From Buchnera aphidicola (Aphis aurantii) (GTDB lineage: Bacteria; Pseudomonadota; Gammaproteobacteria; Enterobacterales; Enterobacteriaceae), in assembly GCF_039388985.1 (NCBI RefSeq), contig NZ_CP135021.1, positions 62,001 through 126,000 of the forward strand: a stretch of DNA of 64,000 bases, in the 5' to 3' direction. The translations under genes were made by a program, and so were the position numbers. The notes under the pieces were generated by a model that saw only the letters and a list, made by a program, of their open reading frames with translations, was not told the DNA's origin and did not search any database. Each line of letters starts with the position of its first letter. Within the stretch, counting starts at the first letter, position 1. Shown here piece by piece: positions 51,205-61,317 of this stretch.

Positions 51205-52545
51205 TTAATTGAAATTAAAATTGTTATCATAATTGAATGGAATGCTACTAATCCAGGATATATTCCATTCGTTTTTATTTGATTCGTCTATATTTTTAAT
51301 GATTTTTTTCACAACAAATACACCTAATGCGCTAACTAATTCATCATTATAAAATAAAAGGGGGGTTTGATTTCGCAACCATGGAGGAATATTATATTCT
51401 TGCCAAATTTTTTTGATATTTCTTTGTTTTTTTTTACCTAAAATTAATATTTTTCCTGTATATTGAAATCGAATATTAATTAATTCATTATTTTGAGGTG
51501 CTGGTATATTAATACCTTTTTTGTTATTTTTTATAATATACCCCAAATTATTAGGAAGAATTAATTTATAATTGGTATTATGCCAAAACAAAATCATATT
51601 TTGAATATTTTTTTTTATTTTAATGAAATAAAGAGATTTTTTATAACATCTAATCTCATTTTTTTGAATAATTATTTTGAGATTAATATTTTCTTGGTTA
51701 TGTATTATTTCATTATAGATACGTTGAATATTTTTATATGATGGTATTTTGATATTTTTTAAAGAAATCCAATATCGGATTAATGCTTTGCATATTTCTT
51801 CTTGAAAATTTTTAAAATTTTTAATATTTAAAGCTTCATCGAAACGAATAAATTTTTGAATTTTTTCCTTAAGAAATATGTTTTTTAATATGGTTTCTTC
51901 ATTACATATTTTCGTAGTTCGAAAACAATTTTTTAAAAAAAAGGGCCATTTTTTTTCTAATATTGGTAATATTTTATGTCGTATAAAATTTCGATCATAA
52001 TTAATATTGAAGTTAGTTGCATCTTCAATCCATGTTAAATTATTTAAATTAGCCCATGTTTTAAGTTCTTTTTTTGTTTGATTTAAAAACGGACGGATAA
52101 TTTTAGTTTTTCCAAAAGATGTTTCAACAGACATTGCAGACAATCCAGTCGGACCGCTACCTCGTTTTAACGAGAGAAAAAATGTTTCGCATTGGTCATT
52201 TAAATGATGACCTGTTAGTAATATTTCATCGTTCAATAAATGTTTATAAATTAAGTTGTATCTTCTAATACGTAATTGCTCTTCAATATTATTTGTAATA
52301 TTTATATCTATTTCTTCAACAATTAATGGTATATTATATGTTTTGCAAAATGTGATACAGTGTACTTTCCATTTTGTTGAATTAGTATGAATATTATGAT
52401 TAATATGAATAGCTCGAACGCTAATTTGACGGTTTTTTTGTTTAATTTTTATTAATTGATGTAGCAGTACTGTAGAATCCATTCCACCGCTATATGCTAC
52501 TAAGAATAGTTTATTTTTATAATTTTCAATAATATTTTGAATCAA
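51205..52545 (-). CDS. tilS: tRNA(Ile)-lysidine synthase
   Basis: 446 residues (432 in E. coli). TilS modifies C34 of the AUA-reading tRNA-Ile to lysidine, an essential step for isoleucine decoding in a genome rich in AUA codons. The PP-loop ATP site is VAYSGGMDSTVLLHQL near residues 17-32. Further motifs are HINHNIHTNSTKW, GHHLNDQCETFFLSLKRGSGPTGL split over two motifs, and IRPFLNQTKKEL. The C-terminal domain is divergent but ends with LGVFVVKKI-like sequence. Converges with metG, 25 bases apart. Confidence 0.95.
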   Translation of the reverse strand: MIQNIIENYKNKLFLVAYSGGMDSTVLLHQLIKIKQKNRQISVRAIHINHNIHTNSTKWKVHCITFCKTYNIPLIVEEIDINITNNIEEQLRIRRYNLIYKHLLNDEILLTGHHLNDQCETFFLSLKRGSGPTGLSAMSVETSFGKTKIIRPFLNQTKKELKTWANLNNLTWIEDATNFNINYDRNFIRHKILPILEKKWPFFLKNCFRTTKICNEETILKNIFLKEKIQKFIRFDEALNIKNFKNFQEEICKALIRYWISLKNIKIPSYKNIQRIYNEIIHNQENINLKIIIQKNEIRCYKKSLYFIKIKKNIQNMILFWHNTNYKLILPNNLGYIIKNNKKGINIPAPQNNELINIRFQYTGKILILGKKKQRNIKKIWQEYNIPPWLRNQTPLLFYNDELVSALGVFVVKKIIKNIDESNKNEWNISWISSIPFNYDNNFNFN

Positions 52546-52576
52546 ATAAGAATCACCTGGTATGAAATATATTTTA

Positions 52577-52650
52577 TACGTTCGAGTGGACTTGAACCAC
52601 CAACTTCCACTATGTCATAGTGGCGCTCTAACCAATTGAGCTACGAACGT
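52577..52650 (-). tRNA. tRNA-Val (anticodon GAC)
   Basis: Cloverleaf on the minus strand: acceptor ACGTTCG/CGAACGT, D-arm with AGCTCAATTGGTTAGAGC, anticodon stem CCACT/AGTGG with loop ATGACAT giving GAC, and T-arm GGTGG-TTCAAGT-CCACT. It resembles E. coli tRNA-Val(GAC), whose genes lie in the same region near ribE. The CCA end is not encoded. Together with the UAC tRNA at 11.1 kb this covers all valine codons. Confidence 0.95.
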
Positions 52651-52776
52651 AAATTTTTGAAAATATTTTTTTTAATTTATTCTATCATAAAAATATTTTT
52701 TTATCTAGTTAAAATAATTTATTTTTAATATATAAAAAAATAATATTTTCAAACAAAGTTAAGTTAAGGGTATTTT

Positions 52777-53403
52777 ATGTTTTCAGGTATTATTGATGGT
52801 ATTGCTCAGGTAATTTCTATAAATAAGAAAAAAAAATTATATACTTATGCTATACGTTTTCCACCTAATTTATTGAAAAAATTAAAACTTGGAGCTTCAA
52901 TTTCGAACAATGGATGCTGTTTAACAGTAATAAAAGTTGATAATTGTTATGTAAGTTTTGATGTCATGAAAGTCACGCTTGAACATACGAATCTAGGTTA
53001 TTTAAAAATAGGTGATTATATTAATATTGAAAGATCTATAAGATATGGTGATGAAATCGGAGGGCATATAGTATCTGGTCATATTATAAATACTGCTGAA
53101 ATTTCTAAAATATCCAAATTAAATAATAATTATATTATATGGTTTGCAATAAAAGATATATCTTTAATGAAATATATTTTCTATAAAGGTTTCATTTGCG
53201 TAGATGGAATAAGTTTAACAATTGTTAATATTATCAAGAATAGATTTTGTGTTAGCATTATACCAGAAACGTTATCTTTAACAACAATAGGTATGAAAAA
53301 AGCTGGGGAATTAGTCAATATTGAAATTGATTTTTATACTCAAATAACTGTAGATACAACAGAACGTTTAATTAGTAAAAATTCTTTTATGGTATATAAA
53401 TAA
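52777..53403 (+). CDS. ribE: Riboflavin synthase alpha subunit
   Basis: 208 residues (213 in E. coli). It dismutates two molecules of lumazine to give riboflavin. The two internal lumazine-binding repeats are visible: [26 protein letters not shown] and [14 protein letters not shown] in the first, then [26 protein letters not shown] and [16 protein letters not shown] in the second. Together with ribB in this window it shows that the bacterium makes riboflavin. AAGGG precedes the ATG. Next comes the rsx operon in the same direction. Confidence 0.97.
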   Translation: MFSGIIDGIAQVISINKKKKLYTYAIRFPPNLLKKLKLGASISNNGCCLTVIKVDNCYVSFDVMKVTLEHTNLGYLKIGDYINIERSIRYGDEIGGHIVSGHIINTAEISKISKLNNNYIIWFAIKDISLMKYIFYKGFICVDGISLTIVNIIKNRFCVSIIPETLSLTTIGMKKAGELVNIEIDFYTQITVDTTERLISKNSFMVYK

Positions 53404-53463
53404 TTTAATTTTTTATAAAACTTTGTTTAATTATATTGTATTTAGATAAATGGAAGTATTTTA

Positions 53464-54045
53464 ATGAAAAATTATTTTTTATTTTTTATATCAAATATAT
53501 TAATTGATAATTTTATTTTAGTAAAATTTCTTGGTTTATGTCCTTTTACGGGTGCGTCAAATAAATTAGAAATGGCAATAGGAATGAGCTTTGCTACGAC
53601 TTTTGTTGTATTCATATCGACTATTATTTTGTGGTGTATTAATTTTTTAATTTTGTCTCCGTTTAATTTATTTTATTTGAAAATTATTGTATATATGTTA
53701 ATTATTTCATTTTTAGTGCAATTTTTAGAAATAATTTTACGTTATACTAGTCCTTTTCTATATCGTATATTGGGCATTTTTTTGCCATTAATTACAACTA
53801 ATTGTGCAGTTTTAGCCATTCCTTTATTTTGTTTATATGAAAATTATTCATTTTTAAAATCAATATTTTATGCACTTAGTTCTTCTTTTGGTTTTTCCTT
53901 AGTAATGATTATTTTTTCAAGTATTAGAGAGCGTATATTATTATCTGATGTTCCTACTATATTTAAAGGCTCTCCTATTGTGCTTATTACTATTAGTTTA
54001 ATTTCGATTATTTTTATGGGATTTAAAGGTTTAATTAAAATTTAA
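53464..54045 (+). CDS. rsxA: RsxA/RnfA, ion-translocating oxidoreductase membrane subunit
   Basis: 193 residues, the E. coli length, with six hydrophobic helices. RsxA and RsxE form the symmetric membrane core of the Rnf-type complex, which couples electron transfer between ferredoxin-like carriers and NAD to ion movement. The half-repeat signature [13 protein letters not shown] near residue 20 and [16 protein letters not shown] near residue 105, each with a conserved Cys, are intact, as is FSSIRERI near the third helix group. First gene of rsxABCDGE, all on the plus strand. Confidence 0.96.
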   Translation: MKNYFLFFISNILIDNFILVKFLGLCPFTGASNKLEMAIGMSFATTFVVFISTIILWCINFLILSPFNLFYLKIIVYMLIISFLVQFLEIILRYTSPFLYRILGIFLPLITTNCAVLAIPLFCLYENYSFLKSIFYALSSSFGFSLVMIIFSSIRERILLSDVPTIFKGSPIVLITISLISIIFMGFKGLIKI

Positions 54046-54047
54046 TT

Positions 54048-54563
54048 ATGTTTATAATAATTATTACAGTTTTCTCATTGTTATCTTTTTTATTAGGTTT
54101 TATATTATCTTATACCAATTATATTTTTCCTATTAAAACAGATCCTGTTATCAATAAAGTTAATAGTATATTACCTCAGAGTCAATGTGCGCAATGTGGC
54201 TATGCAGGTTGTTACCCTTATGCAAAAGCAATAATAGAAAAAAATGAAAAAACTGATAAGTGTATTCCTGGGGGAGTTGAAGTAATATCTAAAATTAATA
54301 AATTATTAAATTTAAATGATAGTATAGAAATAGAAGAAATTAATGTTCAAAATACACCAGTAGTTTATACAACGGTAAAAATTGATGAAAAAAATTGTGT
54401 AGGGTGTTCTAAATGCGCTTCTTTTTGTCCAGTAGATGCAATTGTTGGTGCTCCTAGTTTTATGCATACAGTGGTTCAAGAATTTTGTACTGGTTGTAAT
54501 ATTTGCTTATTTCATTGTCCAACAAATTGTATTAAAATTATTAAAGAAGATAGATTATGTTAA
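54048..54563 (+). CDS. rsxB: RsxB/RnfB iron-sulfur subunit
   Basis: 171 residues, somewhat shorter than E. coli RsxB (192). It has one N-terminal membrane helix (residues 2-22), then the Fe-S domain with [16 protein letters not shown] and a later Cys in TDKCIPGG, and two ferredoxin-type [4Fe-4S] motifs, [15 protein letters not shown] and [15 protein letters not shown]. It passes electrons to the membrane part of the complex. It begins 2 bases after rsxA, and its stop overlaps the likely rsxC start by 7 bases. Confidence 0.95.
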   Translation: MFIIIITVFSLLSFLLGFILSYTNYIFPIKTDPVINKVNSILPQSQCAQCGYAGCYPYAKAIIEKNEKTDKCIPGGVEVISKINKLLNLNDSIEIEEINVQNTPVVYTTVKIDEKNCVGCSKCASFCPVDAIVGAPSFMHTVVQEFCTGCNICLFHCPTNCIKIIKEDRLC

Positions 54564-56195
54564 AAATAAAAATGATTTTAAACAAATATTCATTTAAAAA
54601 TTTTTGGAAAAATTTTATATTTAATTTTATTAATAAAAAAAAAATATAATTTTTCAGGTGGTATAAAATGTTTGTCTATAAAAGAAGAATTAGATAAATA
54701 TATCATTTATCATATTCCAAATCCTAATAAGTTTTATATGTACATTCAACATAATACTTTTAAAAACAATATGTTAAGAGTTCGAATTAATCAAAAAGTA
54801 TTATGTGGAGAGCCTTTAACTTTTGGTGATAAATCAAGTGTACCTATTCATTCTCCAACTTCAGGTTGGATTAAGAGTATAGAACTTGATTCTCACTCTA
54901 TTAGCTCTAAAAAAAAATACATAAAAATTACAATTGTATCTGATTATTTAAATCAGTGGATCAGATTAAAAAAAATAAATGATTATAAATTATATTCCCC
55001 AAAAAGTTTAATAAAAATAATTTATCAATTAGGTGTAGTAGGGCTTGGTGGTGCGCATTTTTCTTCTTCTGAAAAATTAATATTAGGCATTAATAGCAAA
55101 GTTCATACATTAGTTGTAAACGCAGTAGAAAGTGATCCTTATATAACCGCTGATTACTGTTTAATGACAAATTGTTTAAGTGAGATATTTATAGGGTGTG
55201 AAATTATCACTTGGATATCTAAAGTAACAAATATTTTAATTGTAATTCAAGAAGATAAGATTGAATTAATTTCAAAAATTCAGTCATTAATTAAAAATAA
55301 AAAATTATTTAAAGTGTGTATTTTAAAAAAAAAATACCCTGGAGGTAGTAGTAAAATAATTATTAAATCTTTAACCGGAAAAGACATTCCTTATGGTAAA
55401 CATTCTATAGATATAGGATATCTTATTTTTAATGTTTCTACTATATACGCTATTAAAAAAGCGATTATTAATGGAAAACCATTAATCCAAAGAATTGTTA
55501 GTTTATATAACCATAGAAATCATTCATTTAAAAATGTTTTAATAAAAATAGGCACTCCTATAAATTTTCTTTTAAATTTTTTAAAAATTAATAATAGTTC
55601 TAATGATATATATATAGGTGGTTTATTTATGAAATATTTACTCATGAATTTAAATCAACCAATATTAAAAGATACGAATTGTATTTCAATAACAAAGCAT
55701 ACAAGAAACGTTAAAAAAAATATTAATTATGAATGTATTAATTGTGGGTATTGTGTGCAAGTATGTCCGGTTAATTTACTTCCTCAAAAATTATATTTAT
55801 ATTCTAAAAATAATAATCATGAAAAAACAAAAGAATCTTTTATTATGGATTGTATTGAATGCAATATTTGCGAACAAATTTGTCCTAGCAATATACCATT
55901 AGTCACATATTTTAAACATGAAAAATTTATTCAAAATCAAATAGATAAAGAAAATAAGAAAAAAAAAGAATTTTTTTATCGTTTTCAATTGCGAGAAAAA
56001 AGAATTTTAAATCAAAAAAAAAGTTTTTATCAAAATAAAAATGATTTTAATAATACCGATTTAACAAATACGAATATTTTAAATAAAAAAACAAATAAAA
56101 ATTTTATTAATCAAAAACAAATAGATAAAAATATTAGAAAAGAAATATTACGATCTTCAATAGAACGTGCAAAATTGAAAAATAAAAATTTATAA
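54557..56195 (+). CDS. rsxC: RsxC/RnfC, frame interrupted at a 10-A run near the N-terminus
   Basis: An ATG at 54557, overlapping the rsxB stop, opens a frame that ends after a run of ten A at 54635-54644. Removing one A joins it to the long frame ending at 56195, restoring the N-terminal motif YNFSGGIK that aligns with DFNGGIH of E. coli RsxC; total about 545 residues (740 in E. coli). The long frame alone would have only a TTG at 54672, which lies after this motif and lacks a good ribosome-binding site. RsxC has [17 protein letters not shown]-type nucleotide-binding loop and two Fe-S motifs, [17 protein letters not shown] and [17 protein letters not shown]. The C-terminal Ala-rich repeats of E. 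coli are replaced by a short Lys/Asn tail. Confidence 0.85.
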
Positions 56196-56224
56196 TCTTA
56201 CTTATTTTAAAAGTAATATAACAA

Positions 56225-57259
56225 ATGAATCTTCCTTATATATACAATACTTATAATGTAAAAAAAATTATGTTTTTTGTTCTTATAGCATCTATTCCAG
56301 CTATATTAACAGAATGTTATTTTTTTGGATTAGTAATATTAATACAAACATTTTTATTTGTAATGTTTTCTTTACTATTTGAAATAATTATATTAAAAAT
56401 ACGAAAAAAAAACATTAAAAATAATTTATTAGATAATTCATCAATTTTAACGGGAGTTTTATTAAGCTTAAGCGTTCCTTCTACTTTGACTTGGTGGATG
56501 ATAATGTTTAGTTCTTTTTTTGCTATTATTGTCGCAAAACATTTATATGGGGGTTTGGGGCAAAATATATTTAATCCAGCTATGATTGGATATGCTGCAT
56601 TACTAATATCTTTTCCTTTATACATGAGTTCTTGGCATAAAGAAAATACTAATTTTTTTTCTTTAAATGATTTAAAAATATCAATAAATAGTATTTTTTT
56701 TCAAACAAGTAAAAGTGATTTATTTTTAAAAAATTATCCTGATAGCTTCACAGAAGCAACACCTTTAAATAATACTAAAAATAAATCTCGAATTTTTTAT
56801 AATATAGACTCTTTATATACAAAACTAAAAAACAAAAAGCAAAATAATTTTTCGTCCTGGAATTACATTAATGTAAGTTTTTTATTAGGAGGTGTTTTTT
56901 TATTATATAAAAAAATTATTTGTTGGCGTATTCCATTTAGTTTTTTATTTGCTTTGGTAATTTTTTCTATTTTTGATTATTTTTTTTTAACTAATTTCAT
57001 TTTTTCTCCATTTTTGCATCTTTTTTCTGGAGGAACAATGATGTGCGCTTTTTTTATTGCGACTGACCCAGTTACAACTTCATATAGTAATATAGGAAAG
57101 ATAGTGTTTGGTTTAATAATTGGTTTTTTAGTATATGTACTTCGAATTTACAGCGATTATCCAGACGGAGTGGCTTTTTCAGTATTATTTGGAAATATGC
57201 TTGTACCATTAATAGATGATTGTTTAAAATCATCTGGATATGGGCGCAAAAAAACATGA
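56225..57259 (+). CDS. rsxD: RsxD/RnfD membrane flavoprotein subunit
   Basis: 344 residues (352 in E. coli), with multiple hydrophobic helices. RsxD carries covalent FMN; the region expected to hold the flavin-linked Thr reads SFTEATPLN near residue 180. Other conserved stretches are LTGVLLSLSVPSTLTWW, KHLYGGLGQNIFNPAMIGYA in two motifs, HLFSGGTMMCAFFIATDPVT in two motifs, and YPDGVAFSVLFGNMLVPLID. It follows rsxC after 29 bases and overlaps rsxG by 4 (ATGA). Confidence 0.95.
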   Translation: MNLPYIYNTYNVKKIMFFVLIASIPAILTECYFFGLVILIQTFLFVMFSLLFEIIILKIRKKNIKNNLLDNSSILTGVLLSLSVPSTLTWWMIMFSSFFAIIVAKHLYGGLGQNIFNPAMIGYAALLISFPLYMSSWHKENTNFFSLNDLKISINSIFFQTSKSDLFLKNYPDSFTEATPLNNTKNKSRIFYNIDSLYTKLKNKKQNNFSSWNYINVSFLLGGVFLLYKKIICWRIPFSFLFALVIFSIFDYFFLTNFIFSPFLHLFSGGTMMCAFFIATDPVTTSYSNIGKIVFGLIIGFLVYVLRIYSDYPDGVAFSVLFGNMLVPLIDDCLKSSGYGRKKT

Positions 57260-57861
57260 AAGATTTTAAAAAAATATTAAAAAATTCATTTATCATGAGT
57301 TTTTTTTCTGTTTTTTTTTTATGTGTTGTTGTATATGTAAATTTTATTACAAAATCTCAAATAAAAAATCAAAATGAAAAAGAAAAAAAAATATTTTTAC
57401 AACAAGTAGTTCCTGATATTATTTACAACAAGTATAAAGCAAAAAAATATTTAGTAAAAAATAAATTATTAGGGGATTTAAAACAACATAATTTATGGTT
57501 GCTATTTCGTAATGAAATACCAAAAATTGCAATTATAGAAAGTACAGCTCCAGATGGATATTCTGGTTCAATTTATATATTAGTCGCTGCATATTTAAAT
57601 GGCAAAATTATTGGTGTCAGAGTATTGTCTCATAAAGAAACTCCTGGAATTGGAGATAAAATTGAGATTTCTATTTCTAATTGGATTACTAAATTTAAAA
57701 ATTTAAGTGTGATAGATGATCAAGATAATCGTGTATTATTAAAAAAATATGGGGGAAAAATTGATCAGTTTACAGGAGCAACTATTACACCTCAAGCAGT
57801 TACTAATGCTGTAAAAAGAACAGTAATTTTTATTAGAAATATACCATTTACGATTTTTTAA
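57256..57861 (+). CDS. rsxG: RsxG/RnfG flavoprotein subunit
   Basis: Start placed at ATG 57256, overlapping the rsxD stop by 4 bases, giving 201 residues (206 in E. coli); an earlier in-frame ATG at 57220 lies within rsxD. One N-terminal membrane helix (residues 10-32) anchors a periplasmic domain with covalent FMN on the Thr of FTGATITPQAV near residue 175. Other matches are ESTAPDGYSGSIYILVAA and ETPGIGDKIEISISNWI. Part of the rsx electron-transfer chain. Confidence 0.95.
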   Translation: MKDFKKILKNSFIMSFFSVFFLCVVVYVNFITKSQIKNQNEKEKKIFLQQVVPDIIYNKYKAKKYLVKNKLLGDLKQHNLWLLFRNEIPKIAIIESTAPDGYSGSIYILVAAYLNGKIIGVRVLSHKETPGIGDKIEISISNWITKFKNLSVIDDQDNRVLLKKYGGKIDQFTGATITPQAVTNAVKRTVIFIRNIPFTIF

Positions 57862-57874
57862 GAGATAAAAATAT

Positions 57875-58561
57875 ATGAAATGGAGTACTTTTTTAAGAAA
57901 AAGATTATGGAATAATAATTCTTCTTTAGTACAACTTTTAGGTTTATGTCCAGTTTTAGCGATGACTACAAATGTAGTTAATGCAGTGGGGCTTGGAATT
58001 GCTACAACATTCATATTAACTATTACAAATAGTATAATTGCTATATTTAAATATATTATTCCTCAAAATATTAGAATTCCTATTTTTATGTTAATTATAT
58101 CTTCGACAGTGACCTGTGTAGAAATGATATTGCATGCTTATCAATTTAATTTATACCGATCATTAGGTGTTTTTATACCACTCATAGTAACAAATTGTAT
58201 TGTTATGGGTAGAGCGGAATCTATAGCGTATCAGAATTCTATTTTAGTGTCTTTTTTTGATGGGTTATTCACGGGTTTAGGATCAACATTAGCAATGTTT
58301 TTTATAGCTTCGATACGAGAAATTTTCGGTAATGGAACTTTTTTATTTGGAATTAATAAAGTTTTTAATATTTTAGAATTGAATGATTTTTTTACAGTGT
58401 TAAATAAAAATATGATTATAATTTTAGCAGCGCTTCCTCCGGGAGGATTTTTAGTTTTAGGTTTTTTAATTGCTTTTAAAAACTACTTAGATAAAAACAA
58501 AACAAAAACTAAAAAAAAATGTTTGAAATGTATCTATTCAAATCCTAAAGATAATACATAA
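57875..58561 (+). CDS. rsxE: RsxE/RnfE membrane subunit
   Basis: 228 residues (231 in E. coli), homologous to RsxA. It has the half-repeat motifs [20 protein letters not shown] near residue 18 and [19 protein letters not shown] near residue 105, each with a conserved Cys, and the [12 protein letters not shown] and [15 protein letters not shown] segments. It forms the membrane core with RsxA. It ends 3 bases before nth, the same rsx-nth order as in E. coli. Confidence 0.96.
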   Translation: MKWSTFLRKRLWNNNSSLVQLLGLCPVLAMTTNVVNAVGLGIATTFILTITNSIIAIFKYIIPQNIRIPIFMLIISSTVTCVEMILHAYQFNLYRSLGVFIPLIVTNCIVMGRAESIAYQNSILVSFFDGLFTGLGSTLAMFFIASIREIFGNGTFLFGINKVFNILELNDFFTVLNKNMIIILAALPPGGFLVLGFLIAFKNYLDKNKTKTKKKCLKCIYSNPKDNT

Positions 58562-58564
58562 AAT

Positions 58565-59215
58565 ATGAATAAAAAAAAACGTTATAAAATTTTATCGTTA
58601 TTTTATTTAAATCAACCTAATCCGATAACAGAGTTAATTTTCTCATCAGATTTTGAATTATTAATATCATTAATATTGTCAGCTCAATCTACTGATTCTA
58701 TAGTTAATAAAACAACTTTAATTTTATTTAAAATCGCTAAAACTCCTGAAGAGATTTTACAATTAGGTATAGATAGATTAAAATACTATATTAAAAGTAT
58801 AGGTTTATATAATATTAAAGCTGAGTACATTATTAAAACATCTTTTTTATTATTTAATAAATATAATAATCAAATTCCTAATAATCGTATTGAATTAGAA
58901 TCTTTACCTGGTGTAGGTAGAAAAACAGCTAATATTATTTTAAATTTATTATTTAATAAAAAAACTATTGCTGTGGATACACATGTATTCCGGGTTTCTA
59001 ATCGAACTAATTTTGCTGTTGGAAAAAATGTTAAACAAGTTGAAAAAAAATTAATTAAAGTAGTTCCATCTATCTTTAAAAAAAATATTCATTTTTGGTT
59101 TGTTTATCATGGACGGTATATTTGTACAGCACGCAAGCAAAAATGTAATTTTTGCTTGATTAATAAACTTTGTGAGTTTGTAAATAAAAATATTTATAAC
59201 AATGTGAATATTTAA
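58565..59215 (+). CDS. nth: Endonuclease III
   Basis: 216 residues (211 in E. coli). A DNA glycosylase/AP lyase that removes oxidised pyrimidines. The helix-hairpin-helix with the catalytic Lys is LESLPGVGRKTANIIL near residues 112-127, the catalytic Asp is in VDTHVFRVSNR near 138, and the [4Fe-4S] ligands are spaced C-x6-C-x2-C-x5-C in CTARKQKCNFCLINKLC. All active residues are intact, so base-excision repair of oxidative damage is retained. Probably cotranscribed with the rsx operon. Confidence 0.97.
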   Translation: MNKKKRYKILSLFYLNQPNPITELIFSSDFELLISLILSAQSTDSIVNKTTLILFKIAKTPEEILQLGIDRLKYYIKSIGLYNIKAEYIIKTSFLLFNKYNNQIPNNRIELESLPGVGRKTANIILNLLFNKKTIAVDTHVFRVSNRTNFAVGKNVKQVEKKLIKVVPSIFKKNIHFWFVYHGRYICTARKQKCNFCLINKLCEFVNKNIYNNVNI

Positions 59216-61213
59216 GTGATTATTGTAGACGTTATCTTACCTTTTCCGGTTTGGACGCATTTTAGTTATATAATGCCATATTCTATGATTCCTATCATTG
59301 GTAGTCGTGTTATTGTTCCATTTCGCTCAAAAAATGTAATTGGGATTATTATTTCAATTTGTAAAAAAGAAAAAGCAAGTGATTTAAATTTAAAAATTGT
59401 TAAATCTATTATAGATCATGAACCTATTTTAAATATTTCATTATTAAATATTTTTATATGGCTAAGTAAATATTATTATACTCCCATAGGAAGTTTGATT
59501 TTTTCAATTTTTCCAAATGTTTTAAAATTTAAAAATATAAAATTTAACAAACATAATAAAATTTATTTTAAACACCATTTTCATAATATATATCAATTTA
59601 AAATGCATAAGTTTTTTTTAAGTAAAAAAATTTTATTAAAAATAAATAAAATTTTAATTAAAAACTCTTTTTCATCTTGGTTAATATCAGAAATTAATTT
59701 ATATATCAAAATTAAATTTTATTTAGGGTTATTCGAAAAGATTTTAAAAAAAAATTTACAAATTTTAATTATTGTACCGTTTACAAAAGATATATACCCA
59801 ATATTATTTTTATTGAAAAAATATTTCAATATCCCGATAGATATTATTCATTCTAATTTAAGCGATAAAAAACTGTTTGATATATGGATGAAAACTAAAA
59901 ATAATCGAAATTCTATTGTAATAGGAACTAAGAAAAGTATTTTTTTTCCCTTTTTATATTTAGGTTTGATCGTTATTTTTGAAGAGCATCACTTAGTTTA
60001 TAAAAATATAGATAAATTTCAATATAATGTTAGAGATATAGCAATATTTCGAGCATATCAAGAAAATATACCTATTATTTTAGATTCAAATACACCTTCT
60101 TTAAAAACATTATATAATGTTGTTTGTAAAAAGTTTTTTTGGATAAATTTTCATACAAATAATACTTTTTTAAATATAAAATATCAAATTATTGATTTAA
60201 AAAAAGAAAAAATAAAAATTGGTTTATCAAATACATTAATTAATAAAATTATCGAAAATATAAAAAAAAATTTTTCAGTTTTATTAATATTTAATAAATT
60301 TGATTTTATGTTTATTGGTTTGATTTGCAGTTATTGTAATTGGATTCCAAAATGTAAAATTTGCAATGATTATTATGAGGTGAATAAATATAATAATATT
60401 ATTTTTTGCAGGTATTGTTTGACTAATTATAAAAAACCATTAATTTGTTATAATTGTAATTTTCCTGCGTTAATTAAATATAATTTTGGTATAAAAAAAA
60501 TAAAAAGAAAGATAAAGACAATCTTTCCTGATATACCTATTTTATTTTTAATCAGCTCAAATGATATTGAAAAACAAAAAATAAATTTAAATATTTCTAA
60601 TTTTTCTATTTTTCATTCAGGAATTATTATCACGATGGAAAAAATAGCTCAAAATTACTATTTTCCTAATATAAAATTAATTGGTTTAATTAATATTGAT
60701 AATTATTTTTCTTCTTTTAGCTTTAATAATACTGAACATTTTTCTCATTTTTATTTTAATCTTGTTAATTTAACAAAAAAATATTCAAAATTTTTAACTA
60801 TATTAATTCAAACATCTATTCCTAATAATAAAGATTTAATAAACATATGTAATAAAAAATATTTTTTTTGCGCTCGTAATATGTTAATTTTAAGGAAAAA
60901 ATTTTTATTACCACCATGGAATTTTCAAACTATTTTATATTGTCAAAGTAAACATTGTAATCAAAGTTATTTTTTTTTAAAGTTTATATATATTTTTTTA
61001 AAAAAAAAATCTAAAGAAGATAATATGTTGTTATGGTTTGTAGGTCCTGATCCTGTTTTTTTTGGATTTAAAAAAAAATATTTCTATAAATTGTTAATAC
61101 AGTGTTCTTCACGTATTTATCTACGAAAAATATTACAAACTTCATTGGAAGTTTCTAAATATTTTTCTATTTTTCAGTATGTTAAATGGTATTTAAAACT
61201 TGACGTTGAATAA
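59216..61213 (+). CDS. priA: PriA-like replication restart protein lacking the helicase ATPase motifs
   Basis: 665 residues (732 in E. coli), starting at GTG directly after the nth stop. PriA recognises stalled forks and reloads the replisome. The N-terminal DNA-binding domain (LPFPVWTHFSYIMP, VPFRSKNVIGIII) and all eight zinc cysteines in CSYC, CKIC, CRYC and CYNC (residues about 375-425) are retained, as is the C-terminal LPPWNFQTILY and VGPDPVFFG. The Walker A GxTGSGKT has been replaced (EINLYIKIKF), DEEH reads FEEH, GSATP reads DSNTP, and the motif VI arginines are gone. It is therefore a probable ATPase-dead protein that may still act in primosome assembly. Confidence 0.88.
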   Translation: MIIVDVILPFPVWTHFSYIMPYSMIPIIGSRVIVPFRSKNVIGIIISICKKEKASDLNLKIVKSIIDHEPILNISLLNIFIWLSKYYYTPIGSLIFSIFPNVLKFKNIKFNKHNKIYFKHHFHNIYQFKMHKFFLSKKILLKINKILIKNSFSSWLISEINLYIKIKFYLGLFEKILKKNLQILIIVPFTKDIYPILFLLKKYFNIPIDIIHSNLSDKKLFDIWMKTKNNRNSIVIGTKKSIFFPFLYLGLIVIFEEHHLVYKNIDKFQYNVRDIAIFRAYQENIPIILDSNTPSLKTLYNVVCKKFFWINFHTNNTFLNIKYQIIDLKKEKIKIGLSNTLINKIIENIKKNFSVLLIFNKFDFMFIGLICSYCNWIPKCKICNDYYEVNKYNNIIFCRYCLTNYKKPLICYNCNFPALIKYNFGIKKIKRKIKTIFPDIPILFLISSNDIEKQKINLNISNFSIFHSGIIITMEKIAQNYYFPNIKLIGLINIDNYFSSFSFNNTEHFSHFYFNLVNLTKKYSKFLTILIQTSIPNNKDLINICNKKYFFCARNMLILRKKFLLPPWNFQTILYCQSKHCNQSYFFLKFIYIFLKKKSKEDNMLLWFVGPDPVFFGFKKKYFYKLLIQCSSRIYLRKILQTSLEVSKYFSIFQYVKWYLKLDVE

Positions 61214-61317
61214 TTTCAATTTAATAAAAAATTTTATATATTTTATTTATTGAATTGTAAAAGAAATTAGAATAATATACTTAAATAATTTTAAGTTTAT
61301 ATTTAAAAAGGTTGTTA

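Noticed and set aside
52577..52650. Reading the tRNA as tRNA-Met because CAT occurs in the anticodon region
   Set aside because: Aligning the 5-bp anticodon stem CCACT/AGTGG gives a 7-base loop with GAC at positions 34-36, and the whole sequence resembles tRNA-Val(GAC).
54672..56195. rsxC as a simple gene starting at TTG 54672
   Set aside because: The conserved N-terminal FSGG motif lies just upstream in the same frame, there is no good ribosome-binding site before the TTG, and an ATG coupled to rsxB exists across a 10-A run.
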